DNA from: Xanthobacter sp. YC-JY1
GTDB lineage: Bacteria > Pseudomonadota > Alphaproteobacteria > Rhizobiales > Xanthobacteraceae
Assembly: GCF_021730305.1 (NCBI RefSeq)
Contig: NZ_CP032674.1
Coordinates: 5,069,001 to 5,133,000 of the forward strand
DNA: 64,000 nucleotides
Direction: 5' to 3'
In this document: positions 30,619 to 40,355 of the stretch, in pieces
Position numbering within the stretch: position 1 is the stretch's first letter
Layout of the letters: every line of letters begins with the position of its first letter
Program-made: the position numbers and the translations under genes
Notes under the pieces: model-generated
Databases searched by the model: none
Seen by the model: the letters and a program-made list of their open reading frames with translations, nothing else
Told to the model about the DNA's origin: nothing

Positions 30619-31345
30619 GGCGCGGCCCTATGCCGGGCGCTGCTGGCGGCTGGTCGAGGCGCAGCACCTGTCGTCCACGCTCAAGCTGGTGGACGACACC
30701 GACGAGCAGAAGGTGCTGGAAGACCTCATCGAGGCCACCAAGCCACCCCTCCCGCCGGAGTGCCGGCACCTCGACTACCTTCTGTTCACGCCCTTCCGCT
30801 ACGAGCCGCCCTACCCCCACGGCTCGCGCTTCCGCCGTGCGGGGCGCACGCCCGGCGTCTATTACGCCGCCGAACGGCCGGAGACGGCGCTGGCGGAGTT
30901 GGCCTTCTATCGCCTGCTGTTCTTCGCGGAATCGCCGGGCACGCCCTGGCCTCGGAGCGCCGGCCAGTACACCGCCTTCGCCGCCGAGGTGCGGACGGAC
31001 CGCCATCTCGATCTCACCGCGGAACCGCTCTCAAGGGATGGCGCGGCCTGGACCCACCCCGTCGACTACGCGCCCTGCCAGCACCTCGCGGATGCGGCAC
31101 GGGCGGCGGCGGTGGAGATCATCCGCTACCGCTCCGTGCGCGATCGCGATGCGGGGGCGAACCTCGCCGTACTGGCCTGCGGGGCGTTCGCCGCGCCGGC
31201 TCCAGTGGAGCGCCGGACGTGGCACATCTTGCTGGGCCGCACGGGCGTCTCAGCCGTGTGCGAGGCGCCGCGCCAGCGGCTTTCCTTCGGGCGGGAGGCG
31301 TTTTCCGCCGACCCGCGCCTCGCCGGCATGCTCTGGGAGCGCTGA
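30578..31345 (+). CDS. RES domain toxin (NAD+-degrading type)
   Basis: The product has 255 residues. The RES signature appears as RAGRTPGVYYAAERPETALAELAFYRLLFF, containing the conserved Arg, Tyr and Glu of the ADP-ribosyltransferase-like pocket; related toxins (Res, MbcT) deplete NAD+ by phosphorolysis or hydrolysis. The start overlaps the antitoxin gene, the standard antitoxin-first order. It ends 2 nt before the stop of the convergent ybaB gene. The module appears intact. Whether it degrades NAD+ here is inference from the family. Confidence 0.88.
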   Translation: MSSPIWTPDALSSEARPYAGRCWRLVEAQHLSSTLKLVDDTDEQKVLEDLIEATKPPLPPECRHLDYLLFTPFRYEPPYPHGSRFRRAGRTPGVYYAAERPETALAELAFYRLLFFAESPGTPWPRSAGQYTAFAAEVRTDRHLDLTAEPLSRDGAAWTHPVDYAPCQHLADAARAAAVEIIRYRSVRDRDAGANLAVLACGAFAAPAPVERRTWHILLGRTGVSAVCEAPRQRLSFGREAFSADPRLAGMLWER

Positions 31346-31347
31346 CC

Positions 31348-31668
31348 TCAGAATAGCTTCAGGCCGGGTGGCAGCGCGAGGCCGCCGGTCAGGGACTGCA
31401 TCTTTTCCTGCATCACCCGCTCGGCCTTGCCGCGGGCGTCGGCCAAGGCGGCGACGATGAGGTCTTCAAGGATTTCCACCTCGTCCGGCTTCACCAGCGA
31501 AGGGTCGATGCGCACCGCCTTGCATTCACCCTTGGCCGTGACGCGCACCGAGACGAGACCGCCGCCAGAGGCACCGTCCACCTCGACGGTCTCCAGCTCC
31601 GCCTGCATCTGCTGCATGCGTTCCTGAAGTTCCTTGGCCTGCTTCATCATGCCCATGAGGTCGCGCAT
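31348..31668 (-). CDS. YbaB/EbfC family nucleoid-associated protein
   Basis: The product has 106 residues. The sequence [53 protein letters not shown] is a textbook YbaB/EbfC start and core. The protein binds DNA as a dimer. It follows dnaX by 15 nt, the conserved dnaX-ybaB pairing. Confidence 0.93.
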   Translation of the reverse strand: MRDLMGMMKQAKELQERMQQMQAELETVEVDGASGGGLVSVRVTAKGECKAVRIDPSLVKPDEVEILEDLIVAALADARGKAERVMQEKMQSLTGGLALPPGLKLF

Positions 31669-31683
31669 GGTGCTTCCACCTTT

Positions 31684-33543
31684 CTAGAATTCGATCTCGT
31701 CGTCGGCGCCGGGACCAGCGAGGTAATCCTCCTCCGAAGGCGCGAGGCCCTCGTCGGCGGGGGGCTCCTCGCGGGTGCGCACGTCCACCACCTCGGCGCC
31801 GGGGAAGCGGGCGAGCACGGCGGCCACCAGCGGATGGGCCTTGATGCCCTCCTCCCGCTCGGCTTTCACCGCCGCATTCTCCTCCGCCAGCGTCGGCCCG
31901 CCGGACTGGGAGGAGACCGAGACCATCCAGCGCCGGCCGGTCCATTCGTTGAGCTTGCGGGAGAGATCCTGAATGAGGCTGCCCGGTGCGCCGGGCACCA
32001 GCGCCACCTCGATGCGCCCGTCCTCCACATGCACGGGGCGCAGCTGCGTCTCGATGCCGTGCTTCAGGGCGAGGTCGCGGCGGGCCGCGGCGAGCGCCGC
32101 CACGTCGGCCAGGCTGCCGAGCCGCGGCCCTTCGGCCGGCATGGCGGCGCGGGCGTCGACGCGAATGTCCGCGCGCGGCTGCGGCCGGGGCTCCGCCGGA
32201 CGGGGCGCGAGAGAGAGGCGGGGGCCGCCACCGCCACCACCGCCCGAGGGCAAGGAGGGCGCGGAGGGCGAAGCGGACGGCGGGGGCTGATCCTTCAGCC
32301 GGCGCAGCGCATCGTCGGGAGTCGGGAGGTCGGCGGCATAAGCGAGGCGCACCAGCACCATCTCCGCCGCCTGGGCGGGCTTGGGCGCCTGCTGCACCTC
32401 GCCGATGCCCTTCGAGAGCATCTGCCAGGCGCGGGCCAGCACACGCATGGAGAGCCCCTGCGCCATCTCGGACCCGCGCACCCGCTCGGCCTCCACCAGC
32501 GCGGCATCATCCGCCGCGTCGGGCACGATCTTCAGCCGGGTGACGAGGTGGGTGAAATCGGCGAGATCGGTGAGGATGACGGCGGGGTCGGCGCCGGAAT
32601 CGTACTGGTCGCGGAATTCCGCCAGCGCCCGGGCGATCTCGCCCTTCATCAGCGCCTCGAACAGGTCGATCACGCGCCCCTTGTCGGCGAGGCCGAGCAG
32701 GCGGCGGACCTCATCCGCGCTCACCGTGCCGCCGCCGTGGGCGATGGCCTGATCCAGCAAGGACAGGCTGTCGCGCACCGAGCCCTCGGCCGCGCGGGCG
32801 ACGATGGACAGGGCCTCCGGCTCGATGGTGACGCCCTCGCGGGCGCAGATGCCGGAGAGGTGCGCGGCCAGCGTGCCCGCCTCCACCCGGCGCAGATCGA
32901 AGCGCTGGCAGCGGGACAGCACGGTGACGGGCACCTTGCGGATTTCGGTGGTGGCGAAGATGAACTTCACATGCTCCGGTGGCTCCTCGAGCGTCTTCAG
33001 CAGCCCGTTGAAGGCCGCCGTGGAGAGCATGTGCACTTCGTCGATGATGTAGACCTTGTAGCGCGCCATCACCGGGCGGTAGCGGGCGCTCTCGATGATC
33101 TCGCGGATGTCGTTGATGGAGGTGTTGGACGCGGCGTCCATCTCCATCACGTCCACATGGCGGGATTCGATGATGTCGCGGCAGTGCTTGCCCATCACCG
33201 CGAGATCGAGGCTCGGCCCTCCGGCGGCGCCGTCCGCCGGTTCGTAATTGAGAGCGCGGGCGAGGATGCGGGCGGTGGTGGTCTTGCCCACGCCGCGCAC
33301 GCCGGTGAGGATGTAGGCCTGCGCGATCCGCCCCGACGAGAAGGCGTTGCGCAGGGTGCGGACCATGGCCTCCTGGCCGATCAGGTCGGCGAAATTCTGC
33401 GGGCGATATTTGCGCGCCAGCACCCGGTAGGCGCCGGGTGAGGCCGCTGCAGGCGCGGCGGTGACAGCCGGCGCAGCTTCGGGCAGGCCGAGGTCGAAGC
33501 CCGGTCCGTCCTGCTGGTCGTCGGTGTGCTGCTCGTCGCTCAT
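31684..33543 (-). CDS. dnaX: DNA polymerase III subunit gamma/tau
   Basis: The product has 619 residues. It is the clamp-loader ATPase. The ATPase core starts at about residue 40 (YRVLARKYRPQNFADLIGQEAMVRTL), with Walker A GVRGVGKTTTARI, Walker B VYIIDEVHML and sensor/arginine-finger ATTEIRKVPVTVLSRCQRFDLRR. The four-Cys zinc module found in E. coli is replaced by a segment with a single Cys (VMGKHCRDI), as I recall for Rhizobiales relatives. The C-terminal third is Pro/Ala/Gly-rich and then a tau-like domain. Start 33543 is chosen from the DnaX-like N-terminus and AAGG upstream; the open frame continues 5' without meaning. Confidence 0.95.
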   Translation of the reverse strand: MSDEQHTDDQQDGPGFDLGLPEAAPAVTAAPAAASPGAYRVLARKYRPQNFADLIGQEAMVRTLRNAFSSGRIAQAYILTGVRGVGKTTTARILARALNYEPADGAAGGPSLDLAVMGKHCRDIIESRHVDVMEMDAASNTSINDIREIIESARYRPVMARYKVYIIDEVHMLSTAAFNGLLKTLEEPPEHVKFIFATTEIRKVPVTVLSRCQRFDLRRVEAGTLAAHLSGICAREGVTIEPEALSIVARAAEGSVRDSLSLLDQAIAHGGGTVSADEVRRLLGLADKGRVIDLFEALMKGEIARALAEFRDQYDSGADPAVILTDLADFTHLVTRLKIVPDAADDAALVEAERVRGSEMAQGLSMRVLARAWQMLSKGIGEVQQAPKPAQAAEMVLVRLAYAADLPTPDDALRRLKDQPPPSASPSAPSLPSGGGGGGGPRLSLAPRPAEPRPQPRADIRVDARAAMPAEGPRLGSLADVAALAAARRDLALKHGIETQLRPVHVEDGRIEVALVPGAPGSLIQDLSRKLNEWTGRRWMVSVSSQSGGPTLAEENAAVKAEREEGIKAHPLVAAVLARFPGAEVVDVRTREEPPADEGLAPSEEDYLAGPGADDEIEF

Positions 33544-33742
33544 CTGGCCGCCTTCAGGGCCGGCGCTGGCCCACCCCATACATAGCATCGCGCGCCCGCA
33601 CGTCGATGGGCGGGGCGGCAAATCCCCACCGTCCACGCTCCCAGGCGGGGGCGAGGGCAAGAAAGCTGGCGTCCGGCGCGCCGCCGTGCTTACACCCGCC
33701 CATGTGGCGCCAGCCCGACCCCTTGCACCTGCGGACCCGATC

Positions 33743-34966
33743 GTGACCCCATCTCCCCGTTCCATCGCCATTGTCGGCGCCGGCCCCGCCGGGCTCGCGG
33801 CCGCGGAGGTGCTGTCGGCGGCGGGGTTTCGGGTGGCGCTCTACGACCGGATGCCCTCCGCCGCGCGGAAATTCCTCATGGCGGGGCGCGGCGGGCTCAA
33901 CCTCACACATTCCGAACCGGCCGACGCCTTCCGCGCCCGCTATGGCACGGCGGCGGAGCGCCTCACCCCCGCGCTCGCCGCCTTCCCGCCGCAGGCCCTG
34001 CGCGACTGGGCGACGGGGCTGGGGGAGGAGACCTTCGTCGGCTCCAGTGGACGCGTCTTCCCCAGGAGCTTCAAGGCCTCGCCGCTGCTGCGCGCCTGGC
34101 TGGGCCGGCTCGCAGCGAACGGCGTCACCTTCCATCCCCGGCATGATTGGCGGGGCTTCGACGCCGCCGGCGCTCTGCTGTTCGAGACGCCGGACGGCCC
34201 GGCCGAGGTGAAGGCGGATGCCGTCATCCTCGCCCTCGGCGGAGCCTCGTGGCCGCGGCTGGGCTCGGATGGCGCCTTCGTGCCGGCGCTGCGCGCCCTC
34301 GGCGTCGAGGTAAAGGATTTCGTGCCGGCCAATATGGGCGTTCTCGTCCCGTGGTCCGAGGTTTTCCGCCAGAAGTTCGCCGGCACGCCGCTGAAGCGCA
34401 TCGCCCTCACCTTCAACGGCGTGACGGTGAAGGGCGAGGCCATGGTGAGCGCGGCCGGACTGGAAGGCGGGGCCATCTACGCCCTCTCCGCACCGCTCCG
34501 GCGGGCGCTCGCGGACGGCCCCGTGACGCTGCACGTGGATCTACGGCCCGACCTTGATGGCGCGGAGCTGGCGCGGCGGCTCGGCGGCGGGCCGGGCAGC
34601 GCCTCGCTCTCCACCTTCCTGCGCAAGGCGGCGGGGCTCGCGCCGGTGGCGGTGGGGCTCATCCGCGAGACGACCGGCCCGGCCAAGCCCGATCCGGCGA
34701 CGCTCGCCCGCCTCATCAAGGCGCTGCCGCTGACCATCACCGGCCATGCCGGCCTGGAGCGGGCCATCTCATCGGCCGGCGGCATCGCCTGGGAGGGCGT
34801 CGGCCCGGACTTTTCATTGCTGGGCCTGCCGCCGCATCTTCCGCCGGTGTTTGTTGCCGGCGAGATGCTGGATTGGGAAGCGCCCACGGGCGGCTACCTC
34901 CTTCAGGCGGTCATCGCCACCGGCCGGACCGCCGGAGAAGGCGCAAAGGCCCGCCTCAGCCGCTGA
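33743..34966 (+). CDS. HI0933/BaiN-type FAD-dependent flavoprotein (TIGR03862-like)
   Basis: The product has 407 residues. The N-terminal dinucleotide fold is IAIVGAGPAGLAAAEVLSAAGFRVALYDR, followed by FLMAGRGGLNLTHSEP and FVGSSGRVFPRSFKASPLLRAWL, both typical of the HI0933 group. The C-terminal block ISSAGGIAWEGVGPDFSLLGLPPHLPPVFVAGEMLDWEAPTGGY binds FAD. The reaction is unknown. Start GTG 33743 is the only start codon close to the fold; the longer frame upstream is implausible. It runs divergently from dnaX. The 3' end overlaps the convergent DUF924 gene by 11 nt. Confidence 0.83.
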   Translation: MTPSPRSIAIVGAGPAGLAAAEVLSAAGFRVALYDRMPSAARKFLMAGRGGLNLTHSEPADAFRARYGTAAERLTPALAAFPPQALRDWATGLGEETFVGSSGRVFPRSFKASPLLRAWLGRLAANGVTFHPRHDWRGFDAAGALLFETPDGPAEVKADAVILALGGASWPRLGSDGAFVPALRALGVEVKDFVPANMGVLVPWSEVFRQKFAGTPLKRIALTFNGVTVKGEAMVSAAGLEGGAIYALSAPLRRALADGPVTLHVDLRPDLDGAELARRLGGGPGSASLSTFLRKAAGLAPVAVGLIRETTGPAKPDPATLARLIKALPLTITGHAGLERAISSAGGIAWEGVGPDFSLLGLPPHLPPVFVAGEMLDWEAPTGGYLLQAVIATGRTAGEGAKARLSR

Positions 34967-35513
34967 AGCCGCCGTTCGCGAGATAGTCTGCCTCTTCCGG
35001 CGTCGTTTCGCGGCCGAGGATGACATTGCGGTGGGGGAAGCGGCCGAAACGGTCGATGCTCTCCTGGTGGATGAGCGCATAGCGCAGCCCGTCCTCCTGC
35101 CCCAAAGCACGATAGAGCGCGACGCATCTCGCCTGCGCCGCCCGGTCCTCGGCATGCATGAAGGGCAGATAGAAGAAGCTGCGCAGCACGTCCGGAATGG
35201 ACGGGTCCTTGTCGAACCCCCGATCCAGCGCCTTCTCCGCCGCCGCCAGCGCCATGGCATCGGTGGCGAAGGCCTGCGGCGTGCCCCGGAAGACATTCCG
35301 CGGCACCTGATCGAGCAGGATGATGCGGGCGAGCGCGCCGGGCGCCGTGCCCTGCCACCCGTCGAGAGCGCTTTGCGCCGCCGCCTCATGGGCCGGCAGC
35401 AGGGCGGCGCGCACCTCCGCGTCGAAGGCCGGGCCGCCGCCGAACCATTTCTCGCGTCCGGCGGCCTGCCAGAAGGAGAGCACCGCCTCGGAAGTGGGAA
35501 CGCGCGCGCTCAT
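34956..35513 (-). CDS. DUF924 family protein
   Basis: The product has 185 residues. The family pattern is clear: VLSFWQAAGREKWFGGGPAFDAEVRAAL, LARIILLDQVPRNVFRGTPQAFATDAMAL, FFYLPFMHAEDRAAQARCVALY and ALIHQESIDRFGRFPHRNVILGRETTPEEADYL. DUF924 proteins are small tetratricopeptide-like proteins of unknown function. The start overlaps the CobW-type stop (ATGA), so the two are coupled. Confidence 0.88.
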   Translation of the reverse strand: MSARVPTSEAVLSFWQAAGREKWFGGGPAFDAEVRAALLPAHEAAAQSALDGWQGTAPGALARIILLDQVPRNVFRGTPQAFATDAMALAAAEKALDRGFDKDPSIPDVLRSFFYLPFMHAEDRAAQARCVALYRALGQEDGLRYALIHQESIDRFGRFPHRNVILGRETTPEEADYLANGGFSG

Positions 35514-36688
35514 CGGCCCATCCCCGGAGGGGCCAGCGGATTGTCGGTGAGCGCGGCGCGGTCCGGCATGTCCACCTGCGGAATGCCGAGGAAGGCGTTG
35601 AACAGGCGGGCGATCACCTTGGGGTCGAGGTCGCGCACGATCATCACGAGGCGGCTCCTGTGGTCGTCGTCGGGCCAGCCGGCGAGGCGGGCCGGCGGGT
35701 GCATCACATGCTGCACCGCATGAATCACCACGGGCGTGTCCGGTTCCTCGGAGAGCTTCACGATGCCCTTCATGCGCAGCAGTTTGGCGCCATGGGTGCC
35801 GCGCAGCAGCTCCAGGAACAAATCAAGGGTCGAGGCCGGAATGGCGGCGTCCGTGGCGAGGGTGAAGGCGCGGATGCGGCTGTCATGCCGGTTCGGATCG
35901 AGGCTGGAAGGATCGACCTCGGCTTGCGCCGCCGCCACGTCCTCCGCCGCCAGCCAGCGGGCGACGTCCGGTATCCGCGTCTTGGCGTCGAACAGGCCGG
36001 CGCCGAGCAGGGCGTCCGCCGTCGCCTCCCCCGCCGCCGCATCGACGATCTTCGCCGCCGGGGCGAGGCGATGCAGCCGCGCCTTCAGCGCATCGAGGGC
36101 GGTGCGGCCTTCGGCGTCCACCACGAGATCGGACTTGGTGAGGACGATGCGGTCGGCCACCGCCGCCTGCTTCACCGCCTCGTCATGGGCATCGAGGGTC
36201 GCGTCGCCGTTCACCGCGTCCACCACGCAGACGATGCCGTCGAGCCGGTAGCGCAGGCCGAGATAGGGATGGGTCATCAGGGTGTGGATCACCGGCGCCG
36301 GATCGGCGAGGCCGGTGGTCTCGATGACGACGCGGGAGAAGGGCGGCAGGCGATCATTGTCGCGGCCGCGCAGCAGATCCTCCAGCGCGGCGACCAGATC
36401 GCCCCGCACCGTACAGCACAGGCAGCCGGACGAGAGCATCACGATGCCCTCCTCCACCGGCCGCACGAACAGATGGTCCAGCCCCACCTCGCCGAACTCG
36501 TTGATGAGCACGGCGGTGTCGGCCAGAGCCGGGTCGGCGAGCAGCACGTTGAGGAGCGTCGTCTTGCCAGCACCGAGGAAGCCGGTAAGCACGGTGACGG
36601 CGATGGGATCGGGCGGCCCGCGGCGGGACGCGACAGGTTCTGCGGCGGATGCGCCTTCCGTCGGGAAGGCGTCGGAGGAGCCCGGCAT
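35510..36688 (-). CDS. CobW/COG0523 family GTPase, probable metal chaperone
   Basis: The product has 392 residues. The P-loop is TVLTGFLGAGKTTLLNVLL, and the hallmark CxCC metal-binding motif is in SSGCLCCTVRGDL. LTKSDLV is the guanine-specificity motif. The C-terminal CobW_C domain (about 270-360) includes LLRMKGIVKLSEEPDTPVVIHAVQHVMHPP. COG0523 proteins insert or deliver Zn, Co or other metals; which metal is not visible. No Zur-type site was recognised upstream. It is cotranscribed with the DUF924 gene. Confidence 0.9.
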   Translation of the reverse strand: MPGSSDAFPTEGASAAEPVASRRGPPDPIAVTVLTGFLGAGKTTLLNVLLADPALADTAVLINEFGEVGLDHLFVRPVEEGIVMLSSGCLCCTVRGDLVAALEDLLRGRDNDRLPPFSRVVIETTGLADPAPVIHTLMTHPYLGLRYRLDGIVCVVDAVNGDATLDAHDEAVKQAAVADRIVLTKSDLVVDAEGRTALDALKARLHRLAPAAKIVDAAAGEATADALLGAGLFDAKTRIPDVARWLAAEDVAAAQAEVDPSSLDPNRHDSRIRAFTLATDAAIPASTLDLFLELLRGTHGAKLLRMKGIVKLSEEPDTPVVIHAVQHVMHPPARLAGWPDDDHRSRLVMIVRDLDPKVIARLFNAFLGIPQVDMPDRAALTDNPLAPPGMGR

Positions 36689-36821
36689 GGGGTGTCTCCC
36701 AGACAGAGGGATGGATTGCCTCCCTGCCTCTACGAGACGGTCTGCCGGGTCAAGGGTGAGGTTGGCAGCGGGCGAAGACCTGCCGCCTTATGTCGCCGAA
36801 ACGCCCCGGTGAGCCGGCGAC

Positions 36822-38240
36822 TTAGGTCGCCGGTTTGGGCGCCGGGGCGGCGGCCTCGGGATTGGCGGGCGCGGGGGCCGGCTTCGGCTTGGGCTTCGGC
36901 GTCGCAGAGCTGCCGGCCGCGACGGCGCCCTTTGGCTGGGCCGGCTTCTTGTCGGCGGTGGACGCCGGCTTCTTCGCCGCATCCCCGCTCGCCTTTTCAC
37001 CACCCGTCTTGGGCTTGTCGGCGGTGGAGGCCGACTTGCTGTCCTGCTTCGACCCAGCGGCGGCCTTGGGCTTCTTCGGCGGGTCCGGCTCGTAGGCGGT
37101 GGCGTAATCCTCCACCGCATTGCGCGTGCCCACATAGACCGGAACCGGCGGCATGGAGGGCGGCAGGGTCTGCAGCAGCTCCGCGCCGGACTTGGGCAGA
37201 GCGGGCGTCGCGAAGGAGAAGCTGGAGCTCGCCTGCGGATCGGGCTCGTCGTCCGCCTCGGAGGCGGTCACGGCGCGCTTGCCGCCGCATACCTCGGCCC
37301 GCATGTCATAGATCGGCCCGCCGCTGTTGGGGATGGCGGACAGGAGCGGAGCGGCGGCGCCGAACACCGACCAGGATGACTGGAAGCCCTTCTCGAACAT
37401 CAGCGCCGCCTGCTCGGTGCGGGCCGTGCCGGAACGGGCGCCGAGGATGACGGCGATGAGGCGCTTGTTGCCCCGGGTCGCGGTGGCGACGAGATTGTAG
37501 CCGGAGCCGCAGACGAAGCCGGTCTTCATGCCGTCCGCGCCGGGATAGCGGTCGATCAGGCGGTTGTAGTTGCGCAGCACCACCTTGCCGATCTTGATGG
37601 CCGGGATGCGGAACAGGGCTTCCTGCTCGGGGAAATGGTAGATGATGGCGCGGGCGAGGATGGCGAGGTCGCGGGCGGTGGTCACCTGCGCCGGGTCCGG
37701 CAGGCCGTTGGGGTTCTCGAAATGGGTGCCGGTCATGCCGAGGTGCGCGGCGGTGGCGTTCATCTCGGCGACGAAGGCGGGCATGGAGCCGGCGACGCCC
37801 TCACCCACCAGCCAGGCCATGTCGTTGGCCGACTTCACCAGAACCATCTTCAAGGCATTGTCGAGGGTGACGACGGTGCCGACCTTGAAGCCCATCTTGG
37901 AGGGCTGCTGCGCCGCCGCGGCGGGCGAGACGGTGATCGGTGTATCGAACTTCAGCCGGCCGTTGCGCACGGCGTTGAGCGCCACATAGACCGTCATCAG
38001 CTTGGTGACGGAGGCGGGATGCCAGGGACGCCCGGCCTCCTTCTGCTCGATCACCCGGCCAGTATCGGCTTCTACCAGCAGGATCGGGTTGGCGCGGGCC
38101 GGGATACCGGCAGCAAGCACAAGCCCGAAAGCGGCCAGCAGGCAGCCTGCAAACGAGGCTCGGAGGGCGAAACGTGATGTCGTGGGCGCCAACCGATCCG
38201 CTCCCTGTTGAGAAATCGCGCGCAGGAACTGTCCTTCCAT
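36822..38240 (-). CDS. Serine D-alanyl-D-alanine carboxypeptidase (PBP5/6 type)
   Basis: The product has 472 residues. It trims peptidoglycan stem peptides in the periplasm. The three penicillin-binding motifs are present: SVTK (ASVTKLM, about residues 77-80), S-x-N in VKSANDMAWL, and KTG in MKTGFVCGSGYNLVA. A signal peptide or anchor spans about residues 25-50. After the catalytic part, the last ~100 residues are a Lys/Pro/Ala-rich tail of unknown use. Start 38240 is provisional: no strong ribosome site is visible and an ATG at 38324 is also in frame. No membrane-anchoring amphipathic helix is obvious at the C-terminus. Confidence 0.88.
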   Translation of the reverse strand: MEGQFLRAISQQGADRLAPTTSRFALRASFAGCLLAAFGLVLAAGIPARANPILLVEADTGRVIEQKEAGRPWHPASVTKLMTVYVALNAVRNGRLKFDTPITVSPAAAAQQPSKMGFKVGTVVTLDNALKMVLVKSANDMAWLVGEGVAGSMPAFVAEMNATAAHLGMTGTHFENPNGLPDPAQVTTARDLAILARAIIYHFPEQEALFRIPAIKIGKVVLRNYNRLIDRYPGADGMKTGFVCGSGYNLVATATRGNKRLIAVILGARSGTARTEQAALMFEKGFQSSWSVFGAAAPLLSAIPNSGGPIYDMRAEVCGGKRAVTASEADDEPDPQASSSFSFATPALPKSGAELLQTLPPSMPPVPVYVGTRNAVEDYATAYEPDPPKKPKAAAGSKQDSKSASTADKPKTGGEKASGDAAKKPASTADKKPAQPKGAVAAGSSATPKPKPKPAPAPANPEAAAPAPKPAT

Positions 38241-38413
38241 AACCGGTTTCGCTTGCGCGGAAAAGGCGGAAGCGAGCCAATGGCCGGTCCGGCACAGGTC
38301 GTGGGCCGGCTTTGTCTGCCACAATTCAGCCGCACTCCTTTAAAACGCATAACCTTTACATGAAGGCTTCAGCTTGTCCTTGACGGTGCGCAACCCCGGA
38401 CTGTCGCACCCGC

Positions 38414-40210
38414 TCATGTCTCGACGATCACTGCAGGCGCGGGCCGGGGCGCCTCTTCCGCCCCTGCCATGAACTGGGCGCGGGCCAATCCCGCGAAGCG
38501 CCCGCCGAGGCGCACTAGCTCGTCGAAGGAGCCGGCCTCCACCACCCGCCCGTGCTCGAACACCAGGATGCGGTCGGCATTGCGCACGGTGGCGAGGCGG
38601 TGGGCGATGACGAAGGTGGTGCGGCCTTTCATCACCTCGTCCAGCGCCGCCTGCACCTTCACCTCGGTGGCGGCGTCGAGGGCGCTGGTCGCCTCATCTA
38701 GGATGAGAATGGGCGGGTTCTTGAGGAGCGCTCGGGCGATGGAGAGGCGCTGGCGCTCGCCGCCGGAGAGCGCGCGGCCACGCTCGCCCACCACCGCCTG
38801 AAGGCCGAGCGGGTTGCGCTCCACCAGCTCCAGCGCCTGGGCGCGGGCGAGCGCCTCGCGCATCTCCGCCTCGGTGGCGTCTGGCTTGCCGACCTTGAGA
38901 TTGTCGGCGATGGAGCGGTTGAACAGCAGCGGCTCCTGGAACACCACGCCGATGGCGTGGCGCAGGGAGGAGAGCGTGACGTCGCGGATGTCCTCGCCGT
39001 CGATGCGGATGGCGCCGGACTGGGGGTCGAACACCCGGTGCAGCAAAGCGAGCGCGGTGGACTTGCCCGCCCCCGTGGTGCCCACGAAGGCGAAGGTCTG
39101 GCCCGGCTCGGCGTGGAAGGAGACGTCCGCCACCGCCGTGCGCTTGCCGTCATAGGAGAAGGACACGTCGTCGAACGTCACGTCGCCCTTCACCGGCGGC
39201 AGGGGCTTTGCCCCCGGCCGGTCGCGCACCGCGCCCACCGTGTCCAGCACATCGAAGAACTGGGCGAGCTGCGGCGCCGACATCATCAGCCGGTTGAAGA
39301 AGGACACCGTGTGGTCCAGCCGGCCGATCAGCATGTTGGCGAAGGCCACGTAGGTGACGATGTCGCCGATATTGGCGAGGCCCTGCATGTAGAGCCAGGT
39401 GCCGATGAGCAGGATGGCGAGGATGGTCAGCGTCGTCGCCGCCTTCGTCGCCATGGACACCATCGCCCACCACGACAGCACCGGGATCTGCACCGCCAGC
39501 ACCCGGTTCACCGTGTCGCGCAGGCCCGAGACCTCCGCCTCCGTGCGAGTATAGCTCTGGATGACCGCCACATTGCCCAGCGCGTCGGAGGTCTGCTCGG
39601 CGAGGTCGGAATTGTATTCCTCCACCTGCCGCTGCATGGCCTCGGTGCGGCGGATGACATAGCCGGTGACGATGCCGAACACCGCCATCAGCACGATCAG
39701 CACCAATCCCAGCCGCCAGTTGAGGTAGATGCCCACCGGCACGAGGATGACGAGGGAGAGGATCGCCGCGCAGTCCTCCCGGAAGAAGGAGAGCCAGAGG
39801 CCCCACAAAGCGTCGACGCCCTCCAGCATCACCTTCAGCAGGCGGCCGGAATGGGTTTCCCCGTGGAAGCTCAGAGGCAGCTGCAGCACATGCTCGAAAT
39901 ACTGCGTCAGCACCCCAAGGCGGCGGCGGTGGGAGAGCCGGTCGGCGTGGAGCGAGATCAGCACCCCGGCGCCGATGTTGAACAGGCCGAAGCACACCCA
40001 GGCGGCCAGCAGCGGCACAAGGTCGTCCTGATGCGGCAGGCGCTGGGCGGCCTGGGCGGTCGCCAGCGCATCGATGATGCGGCCGAACAGGATGGGTTCG
40101 GCGAACTGCGACACCGCCAGAGCGAGGTTCGAGCCGGCCAGCAGCGCCCCCAGCCGGGCCTCCGGCCCGAGGAGGCTGATGGTGCGGGCATAAACGCGCA
40201 GAAGGCTCAT
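38414..40210 (-). CDS. NdvA-like beta-glucan ABC exporter (permease-ATPase fusion)
   Basis: The product has 598 residues. Six membrane helices (about 15-310) are followed by an ABC ATPase domain: Walker [12 protein letters not shown], signature [10 protein letters not shown], Walker [13 protein letters not shown]. The start [17 protein letters not shown], the [12 protein letters not shown] and the LSWWAMVS...[17 protein letters not shown] blocks follow the pattern of rhizobial NdvA, which exports cyclic beta-1,2-glucan; no ndvB synthase gene is nearby. Start 40210 gives the NdvA length; the longer frame begins with non-homologous sequence. A general lipid/glucan exporter is the alternative. 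Confidence 0.8.
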   Translation of the reverse strand: MSLLRVYARTISLLGPEARLGALLAGSNLALAVSQFAEPILFGRIIDALATAQAAQRLPHQDDLVPLLAAWVCFGLFNIGAGVLISLHADRLSHRRRLGVLTQYFEHVLQLPLSFHGETHSGRLLKVMLEGVDALWGLWLSFFREDCAAILSLVILVPVGIYLNWRLGLVLIVLMAVFGIVTGYVIRRTEAMQRQVEEYNSDLAEQTSDALGNVAVIQSYTRTEAEVSGLRDTVNRVLAVQIPVLSWWAMVSMATKAATTLTILAILLIGTWLYMQGLANIGDIVTYVAFANMLIGRLDHTVSFFNRLMMSAPQLAQFFDVLDTVGAVRDRPGAKPLPPVKGDVTFDDVSFSYDGKRTAVADVSFHAEPGQTFAFVGTTGAGKSTALALLHRVFDPQSGAIRIDGEDIRDVTLSSLRHAIGVVFQEPLLFNRSIADNLKVGKPDATEAEMREALARAQALELVERNPLGLQAVVGERGRALSGGERQRLSIARALLKNPPILILDEATSALDAATEVKVQAALDEVMKGRTTFVIAHRLATVRNADRILVFEHGRVVEAGSFDELVRLGGRFAGLARAQFMAGAEEAPRPAPAVIVET

Positions 40211-40355
40211 GCGGACGGGCTCCGGTCCCTTTCCGGCAGCAAAGCGAAGGCAGAGCCATGATGCAAGGGGATGGGACAACTCCGCTAGTGCAGCGCCTCG
40301 CTTGACATTCGCCGGCCCGCCCGCAGTCTGCACACAGCTTTAGCGGGGGTCTCGA

